Shown here: piece after piece, positions 1 to 10,597 of the stretch | Position numbering within the stretch: the first letter of the stretch is position 1 | Layout of the letters: the number at the start of each line of letters is the position of its first letter | Assembly: GCA_964020085.1 (NCBI GenBank) | Contig: OZ026603.1 | Location: 9,862,426-9,926,425 of the forward strand | DNA length: 64,000 bases | Direction of reading: 5' to 3' | Source: Micromussa lordhowensis | Lineage: Eukaryota > Cnidaria > Anthozoa > Scleractinia > Lobophylliidae | Program-made: the position numbers and the translations under genes | Notes under the pieces: generated by a model | The model's database searches: none | The model's input: only the letters and a program-made list of their open reading frames with translations | What the model was told of the DNA's origin: nothing

Positions 1-1560
1 ATATTTACGCTCGTTGCCGTGCCTAGAAAACGCGACAGGGGAAGTTTCTAAAACGGGAAATTGACTTCTTAGTATATCAGACAAGGTTTTCTAATAAAAA
101 AAAATGAGTTCCGTTCCAAACATAATTTTTACATAGTGAAAACTTCGCTATCCTAAATAACGATAAAATCGTTATTCCACGTGTAAACTAAACAACTAAT
201 CCATTAACGAACACGACGTATTGGTTAATTACGCTATAAATTTTATTAAAGAGTTAGAAAGACGTTCTCTGGTTAAAAGTTTAAAAACACGAGCTTTCGA
301 TTGCCAGTCTGCAATCTTTAAGAGTGAAGTGTAAAGAGCGGAGGTAAAAATAAAAATACAAAAAGGTGAGAAAATAACGAACGAATAAATAAATATACAA
401 ATAACGTGGATAACAGCGTTATCGACAGAGGCAATTCACGCGTAAGAAAAACGCTGGAATCTCGGCACAGTGCAATTACTAGCCAGGCAGACAATAATTC
501 TAAGCAGTTGCCAAGACAATACTCAATTTTGTTATAATGTTATCCATGTTATTTGCATTTTATTGTCACACAAGTATTTCTTTTGTATTTGTATATTTAT
601 TTATTCGTTCGTTATTCGTTCTTTATTCTTTTTTTACGTTTAGTTTGCTATATTTTGCGGGCGTTTTTAATAAGACAATTATTCCACTCGCCCTTGTTGG
701 ATATACCATCTCGTACCCAACGCGCGCTTGTGGAATAATTGTTAAATATACTAAATAAGGTGTTTAAAAGTTGTGGAATAGAACACACAGTCATTGATCG
801 AGCGGTTAATAGTTCAGGTGACTATTTTCTTGTAGTGGTTTGCAGCTAATACAAGTTCCACCTTAGCAATATCTACCCTCATCAAAAAACACATCTATTT
901 AAATCGGATATAGCTTTCTCGAACCACCTCCTTTCGGTGTACGTAAAGCTGAATCATCAACAGTAACTGAGCTAGTTTCGTTTCTAACGCAGCTGCGCTC
1001 TTTGGATGCTTTTCACACACCATTGTTAATTTGGATCCGGCGGCCCGTTTTTGAGTTTCAGGAAATTTCCAGGGATGGATGGAACAGTATTTTCTGGAAT
1101 TTCCGAAAAGAGGCGAGCCTTTTGAGGTATACCGTAATTTTCGGAAATATCTTATCGGGATTTGATCGGAACTCCGGAACTTTCGGTTGAATGGTTCGCT
1201 TTTCGGAAATTCAACAATTTCCGAGCTTTCTGGAAACTTTCCCGGGAAATTTCCGTCCTCGTATCGAAATGTTTGGTTGGAATGGAAAGCGCCTGCGGTT
1301 TTTATTCACTTAAGGTAAAAATGGTAGTTATCTGAGATTAGTGGAGTGTTTTCTGTGTGTATCTGTATTGCAGACAGTTGAATATGCATAAATGTACATT
1401 CAAAACCTGCTCGTAGTTAAAGCGATCTGCGGATTACAGTAACGATACTACAATCTGCTTTGAAAGTACGTTAACAACATCTTGTCGCCTGAGACCGGGT
1501 TCCTTAAATGTCTTACACAGATAATAAACTGTCAGATTAGGCGCGAGAGACGCTAGTCTA
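1..1560. other. Non-coding stretch upstream of the nested transposons
   Basis: No convincing exon was found on either strand; open frames here are short and low in complexity. The stretch is AT-rich and holds one foldback hairpin (listed separately). At 1060-1260 the words ttccgg, cggaaat and tttcgga recur, suggesting an old degenerate repeat. If element A was once complete, its left end and SAM-encoding exons should lie here, but no inverted copy of its terminal repeat (attcaattcaat-type) is visible. Confidence 0.6.
675..742. repeat. Small foldback hairpin with CAATTATTCC termini
   Basis: The arms acaattattccac (675-687) and gtggaataattgt (730-742) are exact complements. The inner part pairs only loosely. 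The termini resemble those of the foldback at 52198-52307, so both may belong to one foldback MITE family with diverged interiors. Confidence 0.65.
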
Positions 1561-1599
1561 TCCAACATGGCGCCAGCTGGGGTTTTCTCGATTTCTAAC

Positions 1600-3408
1600 A
1601 AGCCAAACAGAGGGGGAGGATAATGGATCTGAGTTCTATGAAAAAATCATTTCTGAATTCCCTGCAAGTGTCATAGTAGAGCCTACAGAAATGTTGCGAT
1701 ACTTGCAGAGGAAGATAGTGAGAGGTCGACCATTGGACATGACAGATGATGCAGCAATACTCATGGGAGACACTAATTTCATTGCTGTTGACCGTGACAA
1801 CATCTTGGACACAACATTTGAAGAGCTAAAAACAGTACAGGATCCAAGAGTAACCTTTCAAGTTGATTTTTATGGTGAAATGGCTCAGGACAGTGGAGGT
1901 CCTAGGAAGGAGTGGATCAGACTTTGTAACCAAAACATCAAGACAAAATACTTTGATCATGGACTTAAGAACACTTAGCAGAGGAGTACTTTTTCGTGGG
2001 ACAGATGGCTGCTATTGCACTTCTGCAGAATGGTCAAGCACCAAAGTATTTTTCTGAGGATCTCTTGAATGATATTTTTGTCAGTGAAGAGAGAGAATTG
2101 TCACCATGTGTCTTGAAACTTCGTCAAGGGCTAGACAGTCTGGGGATTCACATGTTTGGCAGGAAGTTCCCATTGCTCCTTTACTTGCTGAGGCCATCAC
2201 AGAATAATGCCAAACTAACAGTTCCAATTCTGATTCATCTTCTGAAACCCAAGTTTTCAGAGCAGGGGTGTAACAGTCTAGTTCATGAGAAAGCTGTTTA
2301 TGGGAAGTTTGTTAAGTACATGAGAGAAGTAGCAAGTGGGCGTCGGGTTGTCAGTTTAGAAAACATCTTGGAATTTGTGAGTGGAGCAAGCGAGGAACCA
2401 ACCCTGGGTTTTGAAATACAGCCTTGCATTGAATTCGTGGTAGCAGTTGTGTCTGAGGCAGGAGCAAACTATTGTCACACTGAACATAACTGCACTGGAG
2501 AAGAGGTGGATATGAAGATGTTGAATTATATGAGAGTTTTTATGGTGGTTAGAACTATAGGTATTTTGAAGTGATCAAAAGTTCAACTACCCATAGATGA
2601 AAGAATGGCATTTAAACTCATACAGGAAAAGATAAACCCACTAGTTGCTGCCTGAGGTTGTGTAATTTTACACCTAAAAAGGACCTCTGAGGCCCCCTTA
2701 TTTGGACACGTATGTACCACTGACTAGCCAAAATCATTTTTCTCTTCATGTGGGACATGCTCAGCTCTCGGCCTGTAAGTCATTGAAATGGGCAAATGCC
2801 ACTAGTAGGGGATGGGGGAACTCCTATATATATTTAGGATAGGAGTGCTTGACTGTCATAAATTTTGTTAGGAACCCCTACAAGGTAGCAAGATCCTTTT
2901 ATGTGGGTGTGAATTGAAATTTATTCACCCTTGGAGGTACAAATGTTGAATAGACATTCTTTAACTGATGAGTTGTGAATTTCCTATGTAAATATGACAA
3001 AATCAAAAATTTTGTTGATTTTCAAATATCTGACTGACCCAAAGAGGTACCAAAACTGCTTTTTTAACCTTTAATAGGTAGGTGGAACATCCCTCTCCTT
3101 TTGATATGGAACTCCTCCCCCCCCCCCCCCCAAATTGGGCAAATGGCATCATGTTTTTCACTTGGCATGTTAATGTAACTTAAAGGTGAAATGTGTCAAT
3201 AAAATTAAAGTATAACCTTTTTCTTTTTCAATTACTGAAGGTACCAAAGAAGAAGAGGAAAATTGCCGACTTCATTCCGAAGTCCCACACTTGCTCTAAT
3301 ATGCTACAACTTCCATATGGTTCTGCAACCATACCTCTGCCATCTGATGAGGAATTGTTCGAAATCTATGATTTAGCCTTCAAAAACTCTTATTTCGGCA
3401 TTGTGTAA
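1600..3408 (+). pseudogene. HECT E3 ubiquitin ligase pseudogene of element A
   Basis: Codes for the C-terminal HECT ligase domain of a transposon-linked family often annotated G2/M phase-specific E3 ligase-like. The frame runs from about 1600 through NFIAVDRDNILDTTFEEL and SGGPRKE to a stop at 1976-1978. It resumes one frame over (AEEYFFVGQMAAIALLQNG), so a single-base deletion near 1968 broke it. A second exon (3241-3408) follows an intron at about 2441-3240 and contains the catalytic cysteine in SHTCSNMLQLP, then an acidic/aromatic tail ending at TAA. No SAM or zinc-finger part is seen upstream, so the 5' end is missing. It faces the integrase pseudogene at 3877-5380, as in element B. Intron positions differ entirely from the homologue in B. 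Confidence 0.85.
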
Positions 3409-3876
3409 AATGCCATTAGGGCTCATTTTGTGTTGAACTTTTGAAGAAAGGGTAAGATTCCAGAAAGCTTTGTATTATACTGGTGACTGCAATTTACAAA
3501 GCAGAGGAACTATTGCAGATTAGTAACAGAAACTACTTTTTTGTTTACAGAAACAGTCAGTGCTTGTTGAAATTTGAAAAGGTTGCGTTTTTGTAAGGGT
3601 TGCTTCATGAATTAGCACTTGTTGGTGAGGATATTATTTTGTGAGTGGAAAATGTTCCTGTTGTAAACTCCTAAGTTTGAGTATGAACGTCTAGAAAGAA
3701 ATTGTAGATTGTACACAAGTGTCAAATGAAACCATATCTGAATCTCCCTTCCAGGGTTTTGGCTCACTAACCAGGACATAATGGGGCATAGTTCAAAAAG
3801 AAAATATGAGAACCCCCTGGTAAACCACTGATATTTTACAATGTTAAGCAAATTTGCTACAGATTTACCAATATTG
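3409..3876. other. Spacer between the convergent genes of element A
   Basis: Non-coding 3'-to-3' spacer between the HECT and integrase pseudogenes. No gene or repeat was recognised. Confidence 0.5.
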
Positions 3877-5380
3877 TTACAAGTTATATTGCTCTAATTT
3901 TTGCACTACAACTTCAAGAGACTGAGTATAAATGTCTATACCAAAACTAGATGACTCTTGCAAAGGATCAATAGAGTTTGATAAATGGGTTGTGAGTTCA
4001 TCATTATTGATGTTTGATAGCTGAGCAGGAAACACCTCAACATTGTTGTCAGATTCTTCAGGTGTCTGTCCTTCAGGATCTTCACCATAAAATGTCAAGT
4101 CTTCAGGGTCATCATCAAGGTTGCCAATTGCAAGTGGATTGCATGGATTCATCATTCCATTCCACCACATCTGATTTGGGGACCAGTCGTGCTCAGTTTG
4201 AACAGGATGGTCATTGAAAGTGACCATCCATTCAGATAAAGCACAGTTTATTCTTCTTAAATAGACATACTGCAACATGAACATGTGGATGGGATTTTCT
4301 ACATCCAAAAGCCCAGATTGTTCCAATGCGTAAAATGTGTAGTAAAATACATGGCAAATACATCTGAAAACATCCCTCCAGAGCCTTTCAATTCTCTGGT
4401 TTCTGGTCGATGACCCAGCAATAAAACTACCCCGACCCTCCCCACGCACTGCAACCATAGCATCACATACTGCAGTGTTCTCCACACCATAGTCTACTCT
4501 AATGCGGGATGGCCACAGTCCACCATCTCGTACTATAGCGTTTTCAAAGAGACCGAGAACTGTCGAGGAAAGATTATTTGTGCTGCAATGAATGAATTAA
4601 TGAGTGATGTCCATCTAGGTGCCACAACGAATTTGGCCAAGGGACAAAGTACATTCTTCGTGATACTAAAGCACCCCACCTCAAAGCTCTGTTCCTCGGA
4701 TCTACCCTGTTCAGGCTCTCTCTGATGCGCCTTCTTTGCACAGTGTACCCCATTGCTCTAAAGTGTCCTCGTAGATAAGTTTCACCCGTGGTTGACCCAT
4801 GTCGTGCAATGAAGTCCAGAATAATACTGTCTATTTCTTCATCGTTCATGGTGCTGAAAAGGGACAAATGTTCTAGGTCAAATAAACGAACTCGGCGCAT
4901 GATTGTCCAACGAGATACCCTGAAAATCCTAGCAATCTTTTCCCACGTGAAGCCTAGCCCTCGTAAATCCTCTAGTACCTCGGGCGGAATATCTACCGAT
5001 GGTCTACCTGGGCGTCCATTCTTTACTGTTTCACAAGGGACAGTTGTAACTCGCGATGGCCTTGATATACTGTTTCCAAAGTGTTGGCGGAACTTCTCCA
5101 ATAATTCAGAAAACACAACTCTTAGATCGTTTAACTGTTTTACATCAGTTTCGTCGGTAACTATGTTCGCCAACTGACTTGGTAATCTTACCGTTCTCTC
5201 TAAGAGATCTATATGAGTTAAAACCTCAGATATGTGGCGTTCACTCCAAGCAAATGAATTTTGACTTAGAATTTCCTCGGTCCTGCTTATAACATGCTCA
5301 AAGAAGCTCTTCACCTCAGAATCTTCACTCTCCTGCATTTCATCCGCCATCTTTGCCATAAGTCCCAGCTCCCCACTCAA
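3877..5380 (-). pseudogene. Integrase-type DDE transposase pseudogene of element A
   Basis: The N-terminal part (5380 down to about 4574) has a helical region, then a helix-turn-helix (GRPSVDIPPEVLEDLRGLGF, WEKIARIFRVSRWTIMRRVR) and the start of an rve-type integrase core (NSLWHLDGHH, first Asp). The frame then ends, and the core resumes in another frame near 4560 with NNLSSTVLGLFENAIVRDGG, WPSRIRVDYGVEN (second Asp) and [12 protein letters not shown] (Glu). About 25 residues between the first Asp and this point are missing, so a small internal deletion disabled the gene. This subfamily of integrase-like transposases is common in fish and corals and resembles IS3EU/Ginger-type enzymes; the superfamily name is tentative. 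Unlike the copy in B, no SAM domain is seen at the N-terminus. Confidence 0.85.
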
Positions 5381-5401
5381 ATTTTCCCCCTAGACCCAGA
5401 C

Positions 5402-5487
5402 CCCCAAATTGAATGAATGAGTGCGAAGATTGAATGAATAAAGACGGATTGAATTGAATGAATATGAAAATTGGATCGAATGAATTG
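5402..5487. repeat. Terminal tandem repeats of element A, left remnant
   Basis: Degenerate repeats of the words attgaatgaat and gaattgaatgaat begin just after the 5' end of the integrase pseudogene. This is where B's own minisatellite TIR lies relative to its integrase. The array resumes at 17591 beyond element B, so B inserted into it. Confidence 0.75.
5482..5487. repeat. Left target-site duplication of element B (gaattg)
   Basis: The hexamer gaattg directly precedes the TIR and recurs directly after the right TIR at 17585-17590. The surrounding DNA is rich in gaattg, so a chance match cannot be excluded. Confidence 0.6.
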
Positions 5488-6096
5488 TATGGAAAGCCAT
5501 TACTGCCTTATGTTATCACTAATCATAACGCTTTGAAGTTTTGTCATTATTTAATGTAGTTTTGTAATGATGTGGTTTCGATACATCGTTATGTGGTGCG
5601 GTTTCGGAATTATGCTTTGTGGTTTTGTCATCACATGATGATGTTTGGTGATTATGTTATGTGATTCCTTCTTTATGTTATGTGGTTTTATCATTATGTG
5701 GTATGGTTTTATCATTTTGTGTTGAAGTGACTTCATTATGTGCTGTGGTCTTGTCATTATGTGTTGAGGTTTTCTCATTATGTGTTGCGGTTCCTTCTTT
5801 ATGTGGTTTTTTCATTATGTGCTGAGTTTTTATCATTATGTGTTGAGGTTTTGCCATTATGTGTTGCGGTTCTTTTGTTATGTAGTTTCGCAATCATGTG
5901 CTGAGTTTTCACCATTATGTGTTGAGGTTTTATCATTATGTGTTACGGTTCCTTCGTTATGTGGTTTCGCCATTATGTGTTGAGGTTTCACCATCATGTG
6001 ATGCGGTTCTATTTTTGGCAATTCGAGTCTACTTCCGGTGTCAACCATTATTACCCAGGACCCTCTCATCTTTAAAAACCCGTTTAACCAGTTTTT
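5488..6096. repeat. Left terminal inverted repeat of element B (minisatellite TIR)
   Basis: 609 bp matching the reverse complement of 16976-17584. Most of it is a degenerate ~21-bp tandem repeat; read on the minus strand the unit is like cacataatggcaaaacctca. The last ~100 bp before the HECT gene are unique. The long open frames within it (QHIM and THNDKT motifs) are repeat artefacts. Confidence 0.92.
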
Positions 6097-6168
6097 CTGT
6101 CCAAGTACGGTTAGACACTTCGTGTAGCATACTTGACCTACATTTCACCCTTCCGCGCGAAAACAATC

Positions 6169-9100
6169 ATGGAAGGCATCTTGAAAGAGGTCGGCTTGGA
6201 TTCTTTGATTCCACAATTTTCAGCTGAAAGAATTGAGCCTGCAAATGTGGCAGCATTGACGGATGAAGAGCTTTCCCGTTTAGGCGTGAGAACCATTGGG
6301 GATCGCCTTCGTCTCCGTGATCTTTGTACCGCCTCTGAAAAAGAACGTACTCGTGAGTCAGTGGCATCGAATGTTCTCCAGGAACGCATGGCTCTGTTTA
6401 ATGGCCGTAATAGTAGAAGGGCTGATCGCAAAAGAAAGGCAGTCGCGAAAAGGAGTTGGACAGTTAGTTTCGTTTGCGTTGCTGATCGCTACCAAAGCAA
6501 AATTCCCACGTCTACTGAGAAACAAGTTCTTTTCCAGGCAGGCCTCGGTATTAAAAAAATCAAGCTCGACTTAGAAGACGACGAACACGGCGTCTTGGAA
6601 AAGATAACTTGTGGAGACAAAGGTGATGATGGTGGAATTAAAGGTTTTCCTCAGTTGAAGGAGTGCGGAGGGTTCGAGATCATGTATTGCATTTCTGGAT
6701 GCAAGGAACTGAAGCCATTAAATTGCTGCTGGAGTGCCAAAGAACTAAAATCGAATGTTGGTGCACAGGCAAAACTGTACCTACGGCCAATTCAGAAAAA
6801 TCTTTCCACAGTTAGTTTAGTGCCACAAAACATGTCGAAAGTGAAGGAAAGGTGTAACATCTGTCATAAAGAAGTGCTTATGAAGGACCTTCGAGCCCAT
6901 GTTTTCATGTGCAAATCAAAAGAAGGTCTTCTTAGCTCAGATTCTGATGAAGAGGGCTTGAGAGACCCTGCCTTCTCATTATGGAGGTTGCCAGGAAGTA
7001 CCACTTTAAGGCAACAAGGGCAATGCCAGAGTCCAAATAATGCTGGAAGCTCTTCATTGTTTGGGGACCCAACTGTATCTGCTGCAGTGGTTAACCTTGT
7101 TGATGATTCAAGTAACGCAGCCTTTCGTCCAGGAGAGGTGCCAGAAAGTACCACATCAGAGCAACAGAGCCAACCCCAGAATCCAAGTGATTCTGGAAGA
7201 TCTTCAGTGTTGGGTGACCTTACAGTGCCTGCTGCAGTGGTTAACCTAGATAATGGTAATGACAACCAGCTGGATGAAGTTAACACTGCAGCATTATCTG
7301 TTGATGATATTGTGGGCAAGGTAGTGGCCTATTGTCTGGCAAATAACATTCACAATCCAGTTGAAATTCTAAGGTGCCTTCAGAAAGAACTAGTAATTGG
7401 TCAGGCTCTTGAAGTTACAGATATCACACAATGCAAGAGTGGTCCGACAAATTTCATCTTACTCAACAGAGACAGTATACTTGATACAGCATTTGATGAG
7501 TTAAAATCTTATAATGACTATCGCTTAACTCTGGAAGTCCAGTTTTATGATGAGGTAAGTGCTATTTTTATTCAGGAAACATAGTGCTATGTTGTAAAAG
7601 CATTCTTGCTAATCGTAATATGCAAATACAACTGTAATCTAATAATGTTTAAGAACAACACAGTTACTTAAAAACTTATTGAAGCAGTTGCGGAATTTAT
7701 GAATTTACAATATTGTCCAGACAAGCTACATATAGGACTAGGCAAAACGTTTCAGGGCATCAGCAGGGCATCATCACATGACTTATGTCCTGAACATGAT
7801 GATCTTTTTTGCACTGAAATGTTGGTTTGCAACTTCAATTAGAAGAATAGTATGCAGTAAAAGGGCACGATGAAGTAAGCAAGATTGATAATTTTAAATT
7901 AGGCTCCTCGATATTATCATTTCAGATATTCTGTTTATTATTGAGTTGAATCTATACCTACCTACCTACCTACCTACCTACCTACCTACACTGTAATGCT
8001 TTAAAATATCATAACACTTTTTTAAACACCTTAAAATACCATAATTTTAGTGCAAAATAGTTTATTTGATCATCTTTAAATGCAAAGCCTCCCCCCCAAA
8101 TAGCTATAAACTAAGTGTTAAATGTTTGCTCGTGAAGCACTTCATTTTTATTTGTAATTTATTTATCGTAGTTAGCAGCAGATTATGGTGGGCCACGAAA
8201 AGAATTTTTCAGACTTGTTCTCACTGAAATTAAAAGGAAATACTTCGACCAAGGAATCCGTGAGCATCTTTCTGAAGATTACTATATGGTGGGACTTATC
8301 ATGGGTAAGGCACCTTGTCTCCACCACTCAATCTAAAAACACAAAAAAAACTGTTCATTATGTTTTATTACCCTGCTAAATTCAAGCAATGTTTGGTGTT
8401 TCTTTTCTTTTGCAAAAGTGGGAAGAAGGTATAAAAATGATTTAATTTCTCTTGTCTGGCATCATAGATTTGTGTCCTATCTCATACTGAAAGAAAAAAA
8501 CATTTCCAGAATTTTGTTTTGAAATGTGACTAAAAATGCCCTTTCGATAACTTTTAAAAGACATTTGGGTAAAGTATTCTTATCAATTTCAAATTTATGG
8601 TAATTAAATGTGCCACGGTTATCAATGAGTAGCCTCATAGTATGGAAAGGGAAGACTATAAAAAAGAAGATACTCATTCCTATTCACTTGCTAGAAACCT
8701 GAAAGGAAGGTTTTTGGAGATCCTACCTTTCCAACCCATTCGAGCTTGGTTTGATATTTAATAAACCAAGTCTATCAGGACTTCGTTGTGGGTTAGTTCA
8801 AGGCTAGAGCTGTTCTGCATGTCTCATTAATAATGAAATGCAAACATCACACTTTGTCCAAGGGGCCTTTTTTGATTGTGCACTATTTTTTCAAGAAAAT
8901 GTGTGGCTGAGCATTTTGATATGTATATCTTTTCTTGAAATATTATCCTGATTTAGGACTGAGTGTGGTTCAAAATGGCAAAATTCCCAAATTTCTGAAT
9001 CAAGAGATGCTGGAGGGGATTTTCCAGAAACCTGAAGCAACTTTGTCTCCTTCTCTCTTCAACCTGCGAAAGGGTCTTCAAAAGACTGGCATTTACCAGG

Positions 9101-10254
9101 TGAGGAAAGTGTCTCCCTTAAGATCCTTCCTTGTATGTCTTGTATTTCAATTTAGGCTTGGTTCAATTTTTAGTTTCCATTGTTTTCATGGTAATGTACA
9201 ATAATGAGTATAAAAGACAGGAAAATAAAATTCGAGCTAAGGATGCAATTGAACCACAGCATGTACATATACATGTATATGGGTATATAGGTATAACCAC
9301 AACATACATATATATGGGTATATGGGTATATATTGATGCATAAAATTTGGTCATCAACAGGTAGTCTAATGGAAACTTAGGAATGAAATGTACTTATAAT
9401 ATTGTACACACACCACTTATCGTCCACATCTTTAACTTCAGATTTGTGAAGCAATGCCAGAATTTCTGTACCTGTTTAGGCAAGAAGAATGTGTACTGAG
9501 TGTGAAAATGCTCACAACCTTGCTGAAGCCCAGCTTTAGTGAATCTGGTTCTAACAAACGGCGTTTCGAGAATGAGGTGTATGCTTCATTTACCAAGTAC
9601 TTAAGAGAAGTAGCTAGTAAGTGAATTAACTGATGCATCTCAAGGCTAGACTTGAAGCCTAGTTTGCATGAAATCTGAAAACAGTCAGGTCATGGTATAT
9701 ATTTACTAAGAGCCCCTCAGAATTGATAGGTCCAGATTTTGTGCAGATTAGGCTTTGAGTCATGGCTTAATTGAATAAATTAAGATGCCTAAGAAACATA
9801 ATTTCATTTTTATTTGTTTAAATCATGTGAGTGTAAAAATGAACTTTGTGTTAGATTATGAGAACTTAGCAAAACCTTGGTGTACAACTCATACATATAG
9901 CTTAAAATGCTTATTTAGCACTAGGGAACAGTATTTATGGTAATAAACTTGGTTGTAAATGTATCTGTGTCCTATTCAATCCTAAAAAAAATAGGTGGCA
10001 GAAGAGGTGGTCTAAACCTAGGCCATGTATTACAGTTTGTGACAGGAGCTGATGAAGAACCAGCTTTGGGATTTGAACTCCATCCATCAATGGTCTTCAC
10101 TGAAGTAAAAAATTCCTTCATCCCAACAGCACATGCATGTAGTAATGTAATGTATTTGCCACATGGAACCCCAAATGTACCTCTTGTAGAAACCGAGTCC
10201 CTGTTTCAGCTGTATGACTATGCATTTAACAATACACATTTTGGTAAAATGTAA
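6169..10254 (+). CDS. SAM - UBZ4-like zinc finger - HECT E3 ubiquitin ligase
   Basis: Five exons, 6169-7554, 8172-8304, 8957-9099, 9442-9616 and 9995-10254, with GT-AG introns and matching phases; predicted 698 residues. An in-frame upstream ATG at 6133 exists, but 6169 starts directly on the SAM domain. Residues 1-60 form a SAM domain (VGLDSLIPQF, DEELSRLGVRTIGDR). Near residue 229 is a C-x2-C-x11-H-x3-C finger (CNICHKEV...HVFMC), the spacing of the Rad18 UBZ4 ubiquitin-binding finger. From about residue 440 to the end is a compact HECT domain (NRDSILDTAFDEL, YGGPRKEFF) with the thioester cysteine in AHACSNVMYLP. It probably ubiquitinates a substrate using an E2; the substrate is unknown. 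It is the partner gene of the transposase in B. The reading frame is intact. Confidence 0.88.
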
Positions 10255-10523
10255 GTTATTTGCAGTGGTTTGGTCTACTTGTAAGAGATCCTTACACATG
10301 TAACAGCCTATTGGGGGGGGGGGGGGGGGGAACCCTGTTCACAACCAACCTACTATGGCAGGCATACAAGATATTCCTTTAAAAATTAGACTTGTTTTGG
10401 AGTAACTGTATTTCTCTTTGTCGTAGTAATAATAATACTAGGCAGTTACATGTGGCCAAAAACAAGCAAAGCCTAATCTCATTTGTCGATGAACTGTTTC
10501 TGTGGAAAAAATAATGATATTAA

Positions 10524-10525
10524 AT
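10524..10525. repeat. AT target-site duplication of the ISL2EU element, left copy
   Basis: AT lies immediately before the left TIR and again after the right TIR at 14951-14952. A 2-bp AT duplication is characteristic of the ISL2EU superfamily. Confidence 0.8.
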
Positions 10526-10579
10526 AGCACATTTGCATGATGACGTCATGCGCGCACTGCATTCTGGTAGTTGTAGTCA
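10526..10579. repeat. Left TIR of the ISL2EU element
   Basis: 54 bp pairing with 14897-14950. It includes the palindrome gatgacgtcatg, which holds a CRE-like tgacgtca at about position 17 and may serve as a transposase-binding or promoter site. Confidence 0.92.
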
Positions 10580-10597
10580 AACTCCCGGGAAGTTCGA

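Noticed and set aside
5551..6069. Long open frames with QHIM / THNDKT repeats on the minus strand (mirror copies at 17179-17521)
   Set aside because: They are translations of the ~21-bp minisatellite of B's TIRs; frames overlap on both strands and have no start context or domain.
7958..7988. Tandem cctacctacc as a regulatory repeat
   Set aside because: A simple tetranucleotide microsatellite in an intron of the HECT gene; nothing else supports a role.
9262..9345. Repeated atatgggtatat words as a promoter or origin
   Set aside because: Low-complexity AT/TG stretch inside an intron of the transposon HECT gene.
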